Positions 49,599-60,667 are shown, counted from the stretch's first letter. The stretch: 64,000 bases of DNA from Corynebacterium uberis (GCF_020616335.1 NZ_CP085051.1:124001-188000); one strand, 5' to 3'. Numbers and translations are program-made. The notes: a model not told the origin generated them from the sequence alone.

Positions 49599-51368
49599 AT
49601 GGCCGACACACAACAACGCCCCACATCCTTCTGGCAGATCTCGCAGCCTGCCCACGCACAGATCGCCCTGTCAATAGTGCTCGCGATTCTTGCGGCCGTG
49701 CTTTCGCTTGCCCCGGTCGTGGTGCTGGTGGAACTGGTGCGCACCGTCATGCCCGCCCTCGACGGGCAGCCTATTAACGCCCAGCGGCTGTGGCTGCTCG
49801 TTGCGGCACTGGCGCTTGCCACTGTTGTGCACGGCGAGGCCACCGTGACAAGCCTCCAGATCAGCCATAAGGCCGACGGCCTGCTGGGCCAGCACCTGCG
49901 CCAGCGGCAGATCACCACGCTGGGACGCCTGCCGCTGTCCTGGTTTACCCGCACCCCCTCGGGCACGGTCAAGACCTATGTGGAAGATGACGTCACCAAG
50001 ATCCACCAGCTCATCGCCCACGCGCCGCATGACTATTCCGCCGGAATCCTCGTGCCGCTGCTCAGCTTGGGCTACATGTTTTTCGTGGACTGGCGCATCG
50101 GCCTGCTCGGCCTGATCCCGCTGCTGCTGGCCGTGGCAACGATGCCGCTGATGATGCGCCAGTTTGAACAAAAGGCGGAGAAGTTCACCACCAGCCAGAA
50201 GCAACTCGATGCTGCGGTGGTGGAACTCGTGCGCGGCATCCCGGTGATCAAGGTGTTCGTGCCGCAGGGCTTTGACCAAAGCATGTTTCTTGAACGCTCG
50301 AGGCGCTTTGGCCGGTTCTACCGCGATTGGGTGCGCTCCACGGTCCACCCCACCGCGTTGATGAAGATCTTTACCTCCACCGGCTTTGGGCTGCTCGTGG
50401 TGGCGGTGGCCAGCCCTTGGCTGATCACGTCGGTAGGGCTCCCGGTGTCTGACGTGTTGGCGGCGTTCCTGCTGATCAACAACATTGCCGCGCCGCTTGT
50501 GATGCTCTCGCGCACGAACATCATGTTCAGCGAGGCCAAGGCCGCCGCCGCGGAGCTGACCGAGTTCTTTAATATCCCGGTCCTGCCGCCGGCAGCGGGT
50601 GACACTGAACCCGCCGACGCCGGAATTGAGCTAGAGCAGGTGGGCTTTTCTTATGTGCCGGGCATCCCGGTGCTCAGGGGCATCAGTGAAAAGCTCACGC
50701 CCGGCAGTATTACTGCGGTGGTGGGACCATCTGGCTCTGGCAAGTCCACGCTGGCGTCCCTGATTCCTCGGCTGCTTGATCCCACGGAGGGGGCGGTGCG
50801 CATTGGTGGCGTTCCCAGTACCCAGCTGCGGCCCGATCAGCTCTATGGCCGGGTCGGATTTGTTTTCCAGGACGCCTATGTGATGCGCATGAGCGTGCGC
50901 GACAACATTCGGCTGGCGCACCCGCAGGCCTCCGATGAGGACGTTATCCGTGCGGCGCGTGCCGCCCAGATCCATGAGCGCATCATGCATCTGCCGCGCG
51001 GCTATGACTCCGTGGTGGGCGAGGACGCGCAGCTGTCCGGCGGTGAGCAGCAACGCCTGGCCATCGCCCGATCCATCCTGCTCGACGCGCCGATTCTGGT
51101 GTTGGACGAGGCCACCGCCTTCGCCGACCCGGATTCTGAGGCCGCGATCCAACAGGCCATCACCCAACTTGTGGAGGGGCGCACCCTGGTGGTGATCGCC
51201 CACCGGCTGCATACCATCACCGGAGCGGACACAATACTCATGTTGGAACGCGGTGAAGTCACCGAATCGGGCACCCACGATCAGCTGGTTGCCGCAGGTC
51301 AGGGCTATGCCACGATGTGGGCGCGCTACCAAGCGGCGCAGGCGGGCATCCGCGGGGAGGAAGACTAG
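49599..51368 (+). CDS. Exporter-fold ABC transporter, subunit 1 (siderophore/heme-type candidate)
   Basis: A 589-residue fused permease-ATPase. Six membrane helices (about 20-300) are followed by an NBD with Walker A VVGPSGSGKSTLASL, FVFQDAYVMRMSVRDNIRLA, signature LSGGEQQRLAIARSIL, Walker B ILVLDEATAFAD and VIAHRLHTI. Half-size pairs of this fold include IrtAB and YbtPQ, which import siderophores despite the exporter architecture. The DtxR-like site upstream and the ECF genes downstream make an iron or heme role plausible but unproven. ATG 49599 with GAGG upstream is chosen. Confidence 0.85.
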   Translation: MADTQQRPTSFWQISQPAHAQIALSIVLAILAAVLSLAPVVVLVELVRTVMPALDGQPINAQRLWLLVAALALATVVHGEATVTSLQISHKADGLLGQHLRQRQITTLGRLPLSWFTRTPSGTVKTYVEDDVTKIHQLIAHAPHDYSAGILVPLLSLGYMFFVDWRIGLLGLIPLLLAVATMPLMMRQFEQKAEKFTTSQKQLDAAVVELVRGIPVIKVFVPQGFDQSMFLERSRRFGRFYRDWVRSTVHPTALMKIFTSTGFGLLVVAVASPWLITSVGLPVSDVLAAFLLINNIAAPLVMLSRTNIMFSEAKAAAAELTEFFNIPVLPPAAGDTEPADAGIELEQVGFSYVPGIPVLRGISEKLTPGSITAVVGPSGSGKSTLASLIPRLLDPTEGAVRIGGVPSTQLRPDQLYGRVGFVFQDAYVMRMSVRDNIRLAHPQASDEDVIRAARAAQIHERIMHLPRGYDSVVGEDAQLSGGEQQRLAIARSILLDAPILVLDEATAFADPDSEAAIQQAITQLVEGRTLVVIAHRLHTITGADTILMLERGEVTESGTHDQLVAAGQGYATMWARYQAAQAGIRGEED

Positions 51369-53092
51369 TGATTCGCACACTCTATGCACTCGGTAGTCCC
51401 GCTAATCGACGCCGCCTAATTCTGGTTCTCACTCTCATTGCGGTGTCAGCTCTCGCCCTGGCCATCGGACTGATCCTCATCGCCTTGTTCCTGGATACGT
51501 TGTTTAGCGCGGGGCCGGCGCAGGCGGCGGGGTGGCTGCCGTGGATCGTGGCGGCGGTGCTCATCTACGCTGCCGTTGATTGGCCCACCGAGGTCATCGC
51601 CCAGGATCTGGGCCATGATTACGTGCTGCGCATCCATGAGCTCATCGCCGAGCGCACCGTGGAGCTGCCCCTGGGCTTTTTTGATGAGGATCGCTCCGGG
51701 CAGATCGGCGTCACGGCGACCAGTGGCGCGCTCTTTGCCGCGAACGCGCCGGCGATGATGCTGCGGCCGATGATGCACGGCGCCGCGGCGGCGGGCCTGG
51801 CCAGTGTGTTCCTCATCGCCGTGGACTGGCGGTTGGGCCTGGCAGCCGTGGGGGTGGCCGCCGTGGTGTGGGTGACCTACCACCGGCTGATGGCGCAGTA
51901 CCGCATCGCGGAACGGCACAAGGGTGAGCGCAACGAACACGGTGCTGCCCAGGTGTTGGAGTTCGCGCAAGTGCAGCCGGTGCTGCGTGCGGCGGGGCCA
52001 GATTCCTTGGGTGAGCGTGCCATCCGCGCCGCCATCCGCGAGCAGTTCACCGCGCAGCGCCATACCCAAAAGACAGGCGAGATGATCATGGGCCGACTGG
52101 CCACGATCATCATGATCGGCACCGTGGTTATCGACGCGCTGGCCACCGTCTTGCTCTTGCACCACTGGTTGGAGGTGGGCACCTACATCGGCGTCATCGT
52201 GCTGGTGTTCATCCTCGCCCGCGTCGCCATGGCCGGCCTGCCCTATGGCGAAGGGCTCCAGGCGGCCCGCAATACGCTCGCTGAGATCCAAAAGATCCTC
52301 GACGCGCACGTGCTGCCGGAGCCGCACACCCCGCAGCACCCCAAGGACAACGGCATTGAGCTAGACGGCGTGGGCTTTGGCTACGCGCCCGATACCCCGG
52401 TGGTCGGGGGCGTGAGCTTCACGGTTCCACCCGGTACCACCACCGCGCTGGTTGGACCCAGCGGCTGCGGCAAAACCACGCTGCTTAAGCTGGTCGCCCG
52501 CTTCTACGACGTGGACCGCGGCGCCGTGCGCATCGGTGGGGTAGACGTGCGTGACCTGGGCACCCGTGCGGTTCTTGACTCGCTGGCCATGGTGTTCCAG
52601 GACGTCTACCTCTTTGAAGCCACGCTCTATGAGAACATCCGCTTAGGCCGCCACGATGCCACCCGTCAGGAGGTGCTTCGGGCCGCGGAGCTGGCCGGCG
52701 TCACCGAGATTGCCGCTGGCCTGCCCGACGGCTTTGACACGCTGATCAGCGAAGGCGGATCCAACCTGTCTGGCGGTGAGCGCCAGCGCGTGTCCATCGC
52801 CCGCGCGCTGCTCAAGGACGCGCCGATCGTGCTGCTTGACGAGGCCACCAGTTCCCTCGACGTCAACAACGAACACCTGGTGATGCGCGGTATGCAGGCG
52901 CTATCCCACAAGCGCACCACCATTGTCATCGCCCATCGGCTGCACACCATCCGGGATGCGGACCAGATCGTGGTGATGAGCCCGAACGGCAGCGTCGAGG
53001 CGATCGGTAGCCACGACGAGCTGATGGAAAGCTCGCCGCGCTACCGGGGCTTTTGGGGAGAAAAGACCGACGCCAACAGCTGGAGGCTGTAG
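51368..53092 (+). CDS. Exporter-fold ABC transporter, subunit 2
   Basis: A 574-residue partner of the preceding protein, starting at GTG inside its stop codon (TAGTG). Membrane helices are at about 15-290. The NBD has Walker A LVGPSGCGKTTLLKL, VFQDVYLFEATLYENIRLG, signature LSGGERQRVSIARALL, Walker B IVLLDEATSSLD and IAHRLHTIRDADQ. Both NBDs keep the catalytic Glu, so the heterodimer should have two active ATP sites. Its stop directly abuts the convergent end of the ECF ATPase gene. Confidence 0.88.
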   Translation: MIRTLYALGSPANRRRLILVLTLIAVSALALAIGLILIALFLDTLFSAGPAQAAGWLPWIVAAVLIYAAVDWPTEVIAQDLGHDYVLRIHELIAERTVELPLGFFDEDRSGQIGVTATSGALFAANAPAMMLRPMMHGAAAAGLASVFLIAVDWRLGLAAVGVAAVVWVTYHRLMAQYRIAERHKGERNEHGAAQVLEFAQVQPVLRAAGPDSLGERAIRAAIREQFTAQRHTQKTGEMIMGRLATIIMIGTVVIDALATVLLLHHWLEVGTYIGVIVLVFILARVAMAGLPYGEGLQAARNTLAEIQKILDAHVLPEPHTPQHPKDNGIELDGVGFGYAPDTPVVGGVSFTVPPGTTTALVGPSGCGKTTLLKLVARFYDVDRGAVRIGGVDVRDLGTRAVLDSLAMVFQDVYLFEATLYENIRLGRHDATRQEVLRAAELAGVTEIAAGLPDGFDTLISEGGSNLSGGERQRVSIARALLKDAPIVLLDEATSSLDVNNEHLVMRGMQALSHKRTTIVIAHRLHTIRDADQIVVMSPNGSVEAIGSHDELMESSPRYRGFWGEKTDANSWRL

Positions 53093-54571
53093 CTACTCGT
53101 CTTGGCCGCGCAAGAACCGCACCGTGCGTTCGAGCGCCGCGCTGGTGCAGGTCTCGGCAGCGGCCAGCTTGCCTGCCGTCACGTGCAGGAGGCAGTCGCA
53201 GCAGCGGGCCAAAAGCTCCACGTCGTGGGTGACCACCAGGACGGAGGCGCCCTGGTTAGCCAAGGTAGCTAAGAGCTGGGCTACCTGATCCATGCGGCGC
53301 AGGTCGAGCCCGCTGGTGGGTTCGTCGAAAACGATCACCTCGCGCTGGCTGAGTACCGCGGAGGCAATGGCGACGCGCTGGCGCTCACCGCCAGACAGGG
53401 ACATTGGGTGCCGATCGCGCTGATCGGCCAGGTCTAGCGCGCCAAGTACCTCGGCCAGTCGAGCATCATCTGCCGCAGGCTTCCCACCGGTACCGATCAT
53501 CACGTCCGCGTCGACGCTCTCCCCGAACAGCTGGTGGTTGACATCCTGCATCACCAGGTAGGAGTGGCGCAGCCGGTGCCGCGGCGAGGCCAGGGTCTGT
53601 TCCCCGATCCGCACGGTGCCCCGTGCTCGTGGCTCGATACCCGTCAGTGCGCGAACAAAGGTGGACTTACCGGCGCCATTGCGCCCAACCACCCCGATCA
53701 CCTGGCCCCGTGGTAGCTGCGCATGTCTGATGTCCAGGGCAGGAGCACTGGCCTGTGGGTACGTCAGGCGCAGGTTGTTCAGCGTCAGGGTGTCCTCCAC
53801 GGCCCGGGGTTGACGATGGACCTCGGGCACCACCCGTGTGGAGCGCAGCCCCAGGTGGTGCAGCTCATCGTCGCTCAGGGCCCGGAACTGCTCGCCGGTG
53901 AGGTCGTGGGCGATGGCACCGTGGCTTAAGACCAGGACCCGGTCGGCCAGATCCGCCAGGTACGAGAGCCGATGCTCAGCCACCAGGATGGTCCGGCCCT
54001 GGGCCTTCCACCGGGCGATAACCTCGTGGAGCTCATCGACGGCCGCCAGGTCGAGGTTTGCCGATGGCTCGTCGAGCAGCAGCACATCAGGGTGCATCGC
54101 CGCCACGGAGGCGCACGCCACCTTCTGCTTCTGCCCGCCCGAGAGCGCAAACAGGCTCCGGTCGAGCAGGTCCGTCATGTGGAAGTCCGCGCTCACCGCG
54201 CCGATTCGCCGCCGGATCTCCGTAGGCGCTACGCCCAGGTTCTCGCAGCCAAACGCCAGCTCGCTGCTGACCTCCAGGGTGAAGAACTGTGACTTGGGGT
54301 TTTGGAAAACCGAACCGACGCGCTCGGCGATCTGTTGTGGGGGAGCGTGCGTGATGGGGGCGTCGTTAAGCAGAACCTCCCCAGAGATGTGGGCCTGACC
54401 GAAAGCGAAAGCCACCCCATTGATCAGGCGAAGCATGCTGGATTTTCCGCAGCCGGACTCGCCGCACACCACCACCAGCTGCCCCGCGGCAATAGACACA
54501 GACAGATCGCGGAGCACCGGCTCGGCGTCGTCCTCGCCGTAGCGCATCGACACGTCGCGCAACTCAATCAT
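53093..54571 (-). CDS. ECF transporter ATPase with two fused ABC domains
   Basis: A 492-residue protein with two complete ABC domains. The first has VVCGESGCGKSSMLRLING, LSGGQKQKVACASVAAM and LLLDEPSANLD. The second (from about 265) has VVGRNGAGKSTFVRALTG, LSGGERQRVAIASAVL and VIVFDEPTSGLD. It corresponds to EcfA and EcfA' fused in one chain and powers the importer with the T and S components encoded upstream. Overlaps the EcfT gene by 4 bases. Confidence 0.92.
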   Translation of the reverse strand: MIELRDVSMRYGEDDAEPVLRDLSVSIAAGQLVVVCGESGCGKSSMLRLINGVAFAFGQAHISGEVLLNDAPITHAPPQQIAERVGSVFQNPKSQFFTLEVSSELAFGCENLGVAPTEIRRRIGAVSADFHMTDLLDRSLFALSGGQKQKVACASVAAMHPDVLLLDEPSANLDLAAVDELHEVIARWKAQGRTILVAEHRLSYLADLADRVLVLSHGAIAHDLTGEQFRALSDDELHHLGLRSTRVVPEVHRQPRAVEDTLTLNNLRLTYPQASAPALDIRHAQLPRGQVIGVVGRNGAGKSTFVRALTGIEPRARGTVRIGEQTLASPRHRLRHSYLVMQDVNHQLFGESVDADVMIGTGGKPAADDARLAEVLGALDLADQRDRHPMSLSGGERQRVAIASAVLSQREVIVFDEPTSGLDLRRMDQVAQLLATLANQGASVLVVTHDVELLARCCDCLLHVTAGKLAAAETCTSAALERTVRFLRGQDE

Positions 54572-55314
54572 AAGTGCATCACCCCACCGGCGATCAGCAG
54601 GATCACGGCCACAGCCAGAACCACGATGACTACCGCATCACCTGCGCGGAAGCCGATGTCGCACAGCGTAGTGCGCCGGTGCGCCGAGCCCAGCCCACGG
54701 GTGACCGCAGACATAGCGAGCTCGTTGCCAATGCCCACCACCGAGACCAACAGCGGCACAAACCGATACTCCAGCATGGCAACGGGATTGCGCACACCAG
54801 AAATACCCCGCATCCGCATCGCGGTGCGGATATCGCGGTACTCCTCGGCGATGGTGGGGAAAAACCGGAAAATAATGGACGCAGGGATAGCCAACGCATC
54901 AGGACAGTGAATACGCTGCATCGCGGCGACGAACTCGCTGGCAGAGACCGTGCGAAGCAGGTACCAGCAGCACGTGATACCGGGGACGATCAGCGATACA
55001 CCGCCGCACCACGTGGCGCAGATATCCACGATGAGCGGGCGGTCCGGCCACCCCCGCACCACCAGCACGGGAAGCCCCGCCAGCACCGCGAACGTCACCG
55101 CGTAGCGCACGGCTGGCGCAACCAGACCCGAAGCGAGGAAGAGCGCGCCGGGAACGGCGATGAGCAGCCACCGCCCAGCCTGCCCCAGCGTGCTGCCCGA
55201 GCCAAAAGAAGAAAGCAGCACCGTAGACACCGCAAGAATGACGAGCACCGTGGTGCGCGGATCCAGATGCAGCCCGACGCCGCGGTGCCCGGCCCCAGGC
55301 ATCGTGGGCGACAT
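54568..55314 (-). CDS. ECF transporter transmembrane component EcfT
   Basis: A 248-residue protein with about five helices and the coupling-helix motifs of EcfT: FFPTIAEEYRDIRTAMRMRGISG, carrying the A-x-R-x-R-G motif, and AVTRGLGSAHRR, the second Arg-Gly-type motif. Starts one base into the stop of the S-component gene, so the three are cotranslated. Confidence 0.9.
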   Translation of the reverse strand: MSPTMPGAGHRGVGLHLDPRTTVLVILAVSTVLLSSFGSGSTLGQAGRWLLIAVPGALFLASGLVAPAVRYAVTFAVLAGLPVLVVRGWPDRPLIVDICATWCGGVSLIVPGITCCWYLLRTVSASEFVAAMQRIHCPDALAIPASIIFRFFPTIAEEYRDIRTAMRMRGISGVRNPVAMLEYRFVPLLVSVVGIGNELAMSAVTRGLGSAHRRTTLCDIGFRAGDAVVIVVLAVAVILLIAGGVMHL

Positions 55315-55940
55315 CAGGCGATGCCCGCCCGCTGAAAGTGCTTGGTAAAGATGCGCCGGCCCAGCAGCCCGCCGAGGATGCCGCAGACGAACGTGACGCC
55401 AACGATGATCCCGAACAGCCAGCTCATCTGTCCAAGAGAACCCAGACCGTCGGCGAAGCTGGACCCGTACTTGGCCTGCATATCGCTACTGTCTAGGTAC
55501 TGCTGCGTGGTGAAAAATAACGGGATGTAGGACGCGGTGGGGCTCACAGCCATGAACGCGTAGGCCAGCACGCTGTGGGCAGCGCTGCGGTAGGTGCCCG
55601 CGCGCAGCACCAACTCGGCGATGACCGCCATCACCAGGCTCATCACCAACGGCCACACGCCTAGCCCCAGCAGCAGGCTGGCAATGCCACTGAGCGCCAG
55701 AAAAATAAAGACCATGCCTGGCTTGTGCACCTTGGCCAGGAACAGCATCATCGGGATGCCCAGGACAAGCGCCTGGATGCTGGTGATCATGACGTAGGTG
55801 ATGGGGGTGATTCCGATGAACGCGATGGCGACGCCGGCCACCATGTTGATGACAAAAAAGATGCCAATGGTCATCAGATCGGGGATGGTCAGCCGCTGCA
55901 TCCGCGCCGCGCCGGGGGTGGTGTCAGCAGTGGTAGGCAT
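55314..55940 (-). CDS. ECF transporter S component, MptD/Trep_Strep family
   Basis: A 208-residue, six-helix substrate-binding component. LTIPDLMTIGIFFVINMVAGVAIAF at the N-terminus, YVMITSIQALVLGIPMMLFLAKVHKPG and FIFLALSGIASLLLGLG are typical of the Trep_Strep/MptD group, whose substrate is not firmly known; a heme-uptake role has been proposed for related systems in lactobacilli. ATG 55940 is preceded by AAAGGAACC. It begins the ECF operon; a DtxR-like site lies 65 bases upstream. Confidence 0.88.
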   Translation of the reverse strand: MPTTADTTPGAARMQRLTIPDLMTIGIFFVINMVAGVAIAFIGITPITYVMITSIQALVLGIPMMLFLAKVHKPGMVFIFLALSGIASLLLGLGVWPLVMSLVMAVIAELVLRAGTYRSAAHSVLAYAFMAVSPTASYIPLFFTTQQYLDSSDMQAKYGSSFADGLGSLGQMSWLFGIIVGVTFVCGILGGLLGRRIFTKHFQRAGIA

Positions 55941-56004
55941 GATGGTTCCTTTCGGCGAATGCTGCGTGCGTGCAGCCGAGCAGGCCACGCCAGGGGCGCT
56001 CCAA

Positions 56005-56023
56005 TGAGGTTAGGGTACTCTGC
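56005..56023. promoter_or_regulatory. Candidate DtxR iron box upstream of the ECF operon
   Basis: Reads TGAGGTTAGGGTACTCTGC and matches the DtxR consensus TTAGGTTAGSCTAACCTAA at 13 of 19 positions, with AGGTTAGG fully kept in one half and a weaker second half. It lies about 65 bases upstream of the S-component ATG on the minus strand. Confidence 0.4.
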
Positions 56024-56144
56024 GCTACGCAAGGGGACAATGGCTAGCGCTGTTCGGATAGCCCCGCTTACGCGCGGGGCGCCCCGTAGCCCCCGTCGCC
56101 CCAATCCCCCGACAAGACCCCCGACAAGACCCCCAGAACAGCCG

Positions 56145-56172
56145 AAAGCCCGGCGCCGCAGCGCGCCGGGCT
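56145..56172 (-). terminator. Terminator after leuA
   Basis: AGCCCGGCGC and GCGCCGGGCT form a perfect 10-bp stem with a 6-base loop, followed on the minus strand by TTTCGG, about 55 bases after the leuA stop. Confidence 0.7.
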
Positions 56173-56225
56173 CGGTGCTACGAGTGGGGCTCGGCGCTAG
56201 GGGGCGCGGCCGAGTCCAGGGCTGG

Positions 56226-58156
<1,931 letters not shown>

Positions 58157-58182
58157 ACCGTGGGGTGTGACGGATTGTGGCC

Positions 58183-58239
58183 TTAAGGGTTCGGGATCCC
58201 GCCGCGGCGAAGAAGAAGGAGGTTCTCGCACGCGAACAT
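58183..58239 (-). CDS. leuL: leuA leader peptide (leucine attenuation)
   Basis: An 18-codon open frame, MFACENLLLLRRGGIPNP, with four consecutive leucine codons (CTC CTT CTT CTT), ending 115 bases before leuA. Leu-rich leaders ahead of leuA are known in actinobacteria: ribosome stalling when leucine-charged tRNA is scarce alters folding of the mRNA downstream. A TACACT -10 hexamer ends 7 bases before the ATG, so the message may be leaderless, with translation starting at the 5' end. This frame is too short for ordinary gene finders. Confidence 0.8.
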   Translation of the reverse strand: MFACENLLLLRRGGIPNP

Positions 58240-58246
58240 GGTGGAC

Positions 58247-58252
58247 AGTGTA
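58247..58252 (-). promoter_or_regulatory. -10 element of the leuL-leuA promoter
   Basis: TACACT on the minus strand, preceded by GGGT, 7 bases before the leader ATG. No good -35 is seen, which is common in corynebacteria. It implies transcription starting at or next to the ATG. Confidence 0.45.
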
Positions 58253-58308
58253 ACCCATCACACATCCGTCGCGCATGTTCTTCCCGCTTGGACCTCCCGT
58301 GGTTTAGC

Positions 58309-59505
58309 ATGACCCAGGTGAATGCCGCACCGGAGAGCCTGCCTGCCCAGGGGGGCGTCGATACGCGCCCCGTAGCGCCCGCCATCGATGCTTATCGACG
58401 CCCCCTCCCCCCGCAATCCATCTGGCTTGCGGCAGTGCTCATCTTCCTGATCACCCTGCTCACGCGCATTATTGTGCTGGCAGTCATGGCCCACGCCAAC
58501 GATGCCAGCGTGGCGCATCAGCTCACCCGCTGGGACGCCGGGCACTACGATCGCATCGCCCGGCGCGGCTACTTCGACGGCCCGGATATTTCCCAGCGCG
58601 CCCCCGAGCGCACCCTGCTGGCCTTCTTCCCCGCGCTGCCCATGATCATGCGCGCCGGGCACGCGGTGCTGGGCCTAGACACGGTCACCGTGGCGCTGCT
58701 GTTCAACGCCGTGATGACCGTGGCGCTCATCGCCGCGGCCATGGCCATCGCGGTGCGGATGGGCGCGGGCCTGCGGGGCCGACTAGCCGCCGGCATCCTC
58801 GTGTCCGCCGCGCCGATGACCCTGACCTACACCATGCCGTACACGGAGGCCGCCTTCGGTGCGATCGCCTTCTGGGCGGTGGTGGCCATGATGGACCGCC
58901 GCTGGTGGCTCGCCGGGCTGCTGACCTTTGTGTGCGGATTCTTCCGCCTGACTGCCGTGGACCTGTGGCTGGTGCTGGCGGTGGTCGTGGCGGTGACGGC
59001 GCGCCGGGATTGGCGAGCGTGGGTGGCGGTGGCGCTCTCCCCACTGTCCATCGTGGGCTTTTTGGGGTGGGCCTCTGCGCGGACCGCGGACTACGGCGGC
59101 TACTTTGGCATTCAGAAAGAGGGCTGGCATTCCGGCTTTGACCTGGGGGTGGCCACGGTGAAGTTCTGCTGGAAGACGCTGACCACGGGCAATGAGGTGG
59201 GCTATCTGCTCAGCGTGGGGGTCATGCTCCTCGCCGCCGGATCGGTGGCGCTGACCATCGGGCGGGCCCCGCTGCCGGTGTGGCTCTTCGGCGCCGCGAT
59301 CACCGCCAACGTGTTGCTATCTGACGGCATCATGCATTCGCGCCCCCGGCTGCTGCTGCCCGCCGTGATTCTGCTCATCCCGCTGGCCGTGCGCCGGGTG
59401 CGCACCACCGGGTGGACGTTCTATTGGGCGTTCATGGTCGGCTGGGTGGCCTTCGGGGCGTGGTTTTCTGCCTACATGATGGTGGTGTTCAAGTGGGCGA
59501 TTTAG
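58309..59505 (+). CDS. Membrane protein, PIG-V-like mannosyltransferase candidate
   Basis: A 398-residue protein with about ten hydrophobic segments. The first extracytoplasmic loop carries LTRWDAGHYDRIARRGYFDG, which matches the W-D-x-x-x-Y-x-x-I-A-x-x-G-Y pattern of PIG-V/GT-C mannosyltransferases that use polyprenyl-phospho-mannose. MPYTEAAFGAIAFWAV (P-Y-x-E) is also a PIG-V feature. In C. glutamicum an unassigned membrane gene lies at this place between leuA and lysC. ATG 58309 has no clear ribosome site and might be leaderless; the frame is open further upstream, antisense to the leuL leader. Role in glycolipid mannosylation is inferred. Confidence 0.8.
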   Translation: MTQVNAAPESLPAQGGVDTRPVAPAIDAYRRPLPPQSIWLAAVLIFLITLLTRIIVLAVMAHANDASVAHQLTRWDAGHYDRIARRGYFDGPDISQRAPERTLLAFFPALPMIMRAGHAVLGLDTVTVALLFNAVMTVALIAAAMAIAVRMGAGLRGRLAAGILVSAAPMTLTYTMPYTEAAFGAIAFWAVVAMMDRRWWLAGLLTFVCGFFRLTAVDLWLVLAVVVAVTARRDWRAWVAVALSPLSIVGFLGWASARTADYGGYFGIQKEGWHSGFDLGVATVKFCWKTLTTGNEVGYLLSVGVMLLAAGSVALTIGRAPLPVWLFGAAITANVLLSDGIMHSRPRLLLPAVILLIPLAVRRVRTTGWTFYWAFMVGWVAFGAWFSAYMMVVFKWAI

Positions 59506-59544
59506 CCTGGAGCGCCGACCGCTAGTGCACCTGCCGCGAGTGCG

Positions 59545-59576
59545 CCTGGCGGCTAGCGCTCCTGGCGGCTAGCGCT
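59545..59576. repeat. 16-bp direct tandem repeat
   Basis: CCTGGCGGCTAGCGCT occurs twice in direct succession, the second copy touching the stop codon of the DMT transporter gene. It contains the palindrome AGCGCT and might fold into alternative short hairpins between two convergent genes. Confidence 0.7.
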
Positions 59577-60438
59577 AGTGCACCCCGCGGCTGGACAGCA
59601 CGATGGTGGACACGATCATCACCACGAGGGCGGCGCCCATGGCCAACCACCCCAGCACGGAGCTGACCTGGAAGCTCTCGCCCAGGACCACGTAGCCCAG
59701 GGAGAAGGCGACAATGGGCTCGGTGATTGTCATAGCGGGCAGGGAGTTCTTCAGCGCCCCGGCATTAAACGAATACTGCTGCACGATGGTGCCCAGCGTT
59801 GCCCCGGCGATGAGCCCGTAGGTCTCCCAGTTGGTGATCAGCCCCCAGAACCCGGCGTGCACGAACACGTCCACCACGGCCTTAGACAGCACGGCCACGT
59901 AGCCGAATAGGGCGCCGGTGACCACGCCGAGGAGCAGGGCCTTTTCTCGGCGGATCTGTAGCTGCGCGAGGCGCTCTAGGCCGATGAGCACCACGGCGCC
60001 GACGAGCAGTGCGGGCACCCAGCGCTCTAGCGGGGGGTGGGGGTTTCCGGCCTGGGGCTGGCCCACCACCACGAGCACCGCGACGGCGGCGGTGAGCAGG
60101 CCTGCCCACCGCATCTCAATGCGGGAGATGCGCCGGCCGTCGGCGTAGGCGGACAGCGGCAGGGTGAACATTAGGGAAAGCACCAGGATGGGTTGGACCA
60201 CCAGCAGGGTGCCAAAGGCTAAGGCGATGACCTGGAGTCCATAGCCCAGCAGTGCGGTTCCGGTGCCGGCCCACCACAGGGGGCGGCTGATGGCGTTCCA
60301 GAAGGGTGAGCCTTTCAAGGAACCGTCGGCGGGGGCGTCTTCGGCGATGCGGTGGCGCACCACGGTTCCCCAGGCGATGGTGAGGGCCGAAGACAGTGCG
60401 AAGGCGATGGCTAGAACATTGCTGTGCACTTCCGCCAC
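59575..60438 (-). CDS. DMT-superfamily transporter
   Basis: A 287-residue protein with about nine to ten membrane helices, related to the EamA/DMT group of actinobacteria. Features are LAIAFALSSALTIAWGTVVRH, WWAGTGTALLGYGLQVIALAFGTLLVVQPIL, NAGALKNSLPAMTITEPIVAFSLGYVVLGE (the typical second-repeat end with Pro-Glu) and a final VLGWLAMGAALVVMIVSTIVL. The substrate is unknown. GTG start. It is divergent from lysC. Confidence 0.87.
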   Translation of the reverse strand: MAEVHSNVLAIAFALSSALTIAWGTVVRHRIAEDAPADGSLKGSPFWNAISRPLWWAGTGTALLGYGLQVIALAFGTLLVVQPILVLSLMFTLPLSAYADGRRISRIEMRWAGLLTAAVAVLVVVGQPQAGNPHPPLERWVPALLVGAVVLIGLERLAQLQIRREKALLLGVVTGALFGYVAVLSKAVVDVFVHAGFWGLITNWETYGLIAGATLGTIVQQYSFNAGALKNSLPAMTITEPIVAFSLGYVVLGESFQVSSVLGWLAMGAALVVMIVSTIVLSSRGVH

Positions 60439-60667
60439 TTTACTGGCGGGGGCTACCTATTTATCGCGCGGCCCGCATCTGTGTGTGGGCGCCCGTGTGC
60501 GCGGTGCGCGGGTGTTGGTGACATACCCTGCGTGGTTCTGCATGTCGATAGGTATTGTAGAGAGGGCCGAAACGCGCCGCGTGCGCGGCGCCCGCCTCCC
60601 GCGGGGTGTGACTTCGGTACGCGCATGACCCCGCGTGAATCCCGATACGAAAGGCAGCTGGTCACCG

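Noticed and set aside
46609-55940. Mobile genetic island with defined ends
   Set aside because: No integrase, transposase, attachment-site repeats or IS termini were seen; only the content and position look accessory.
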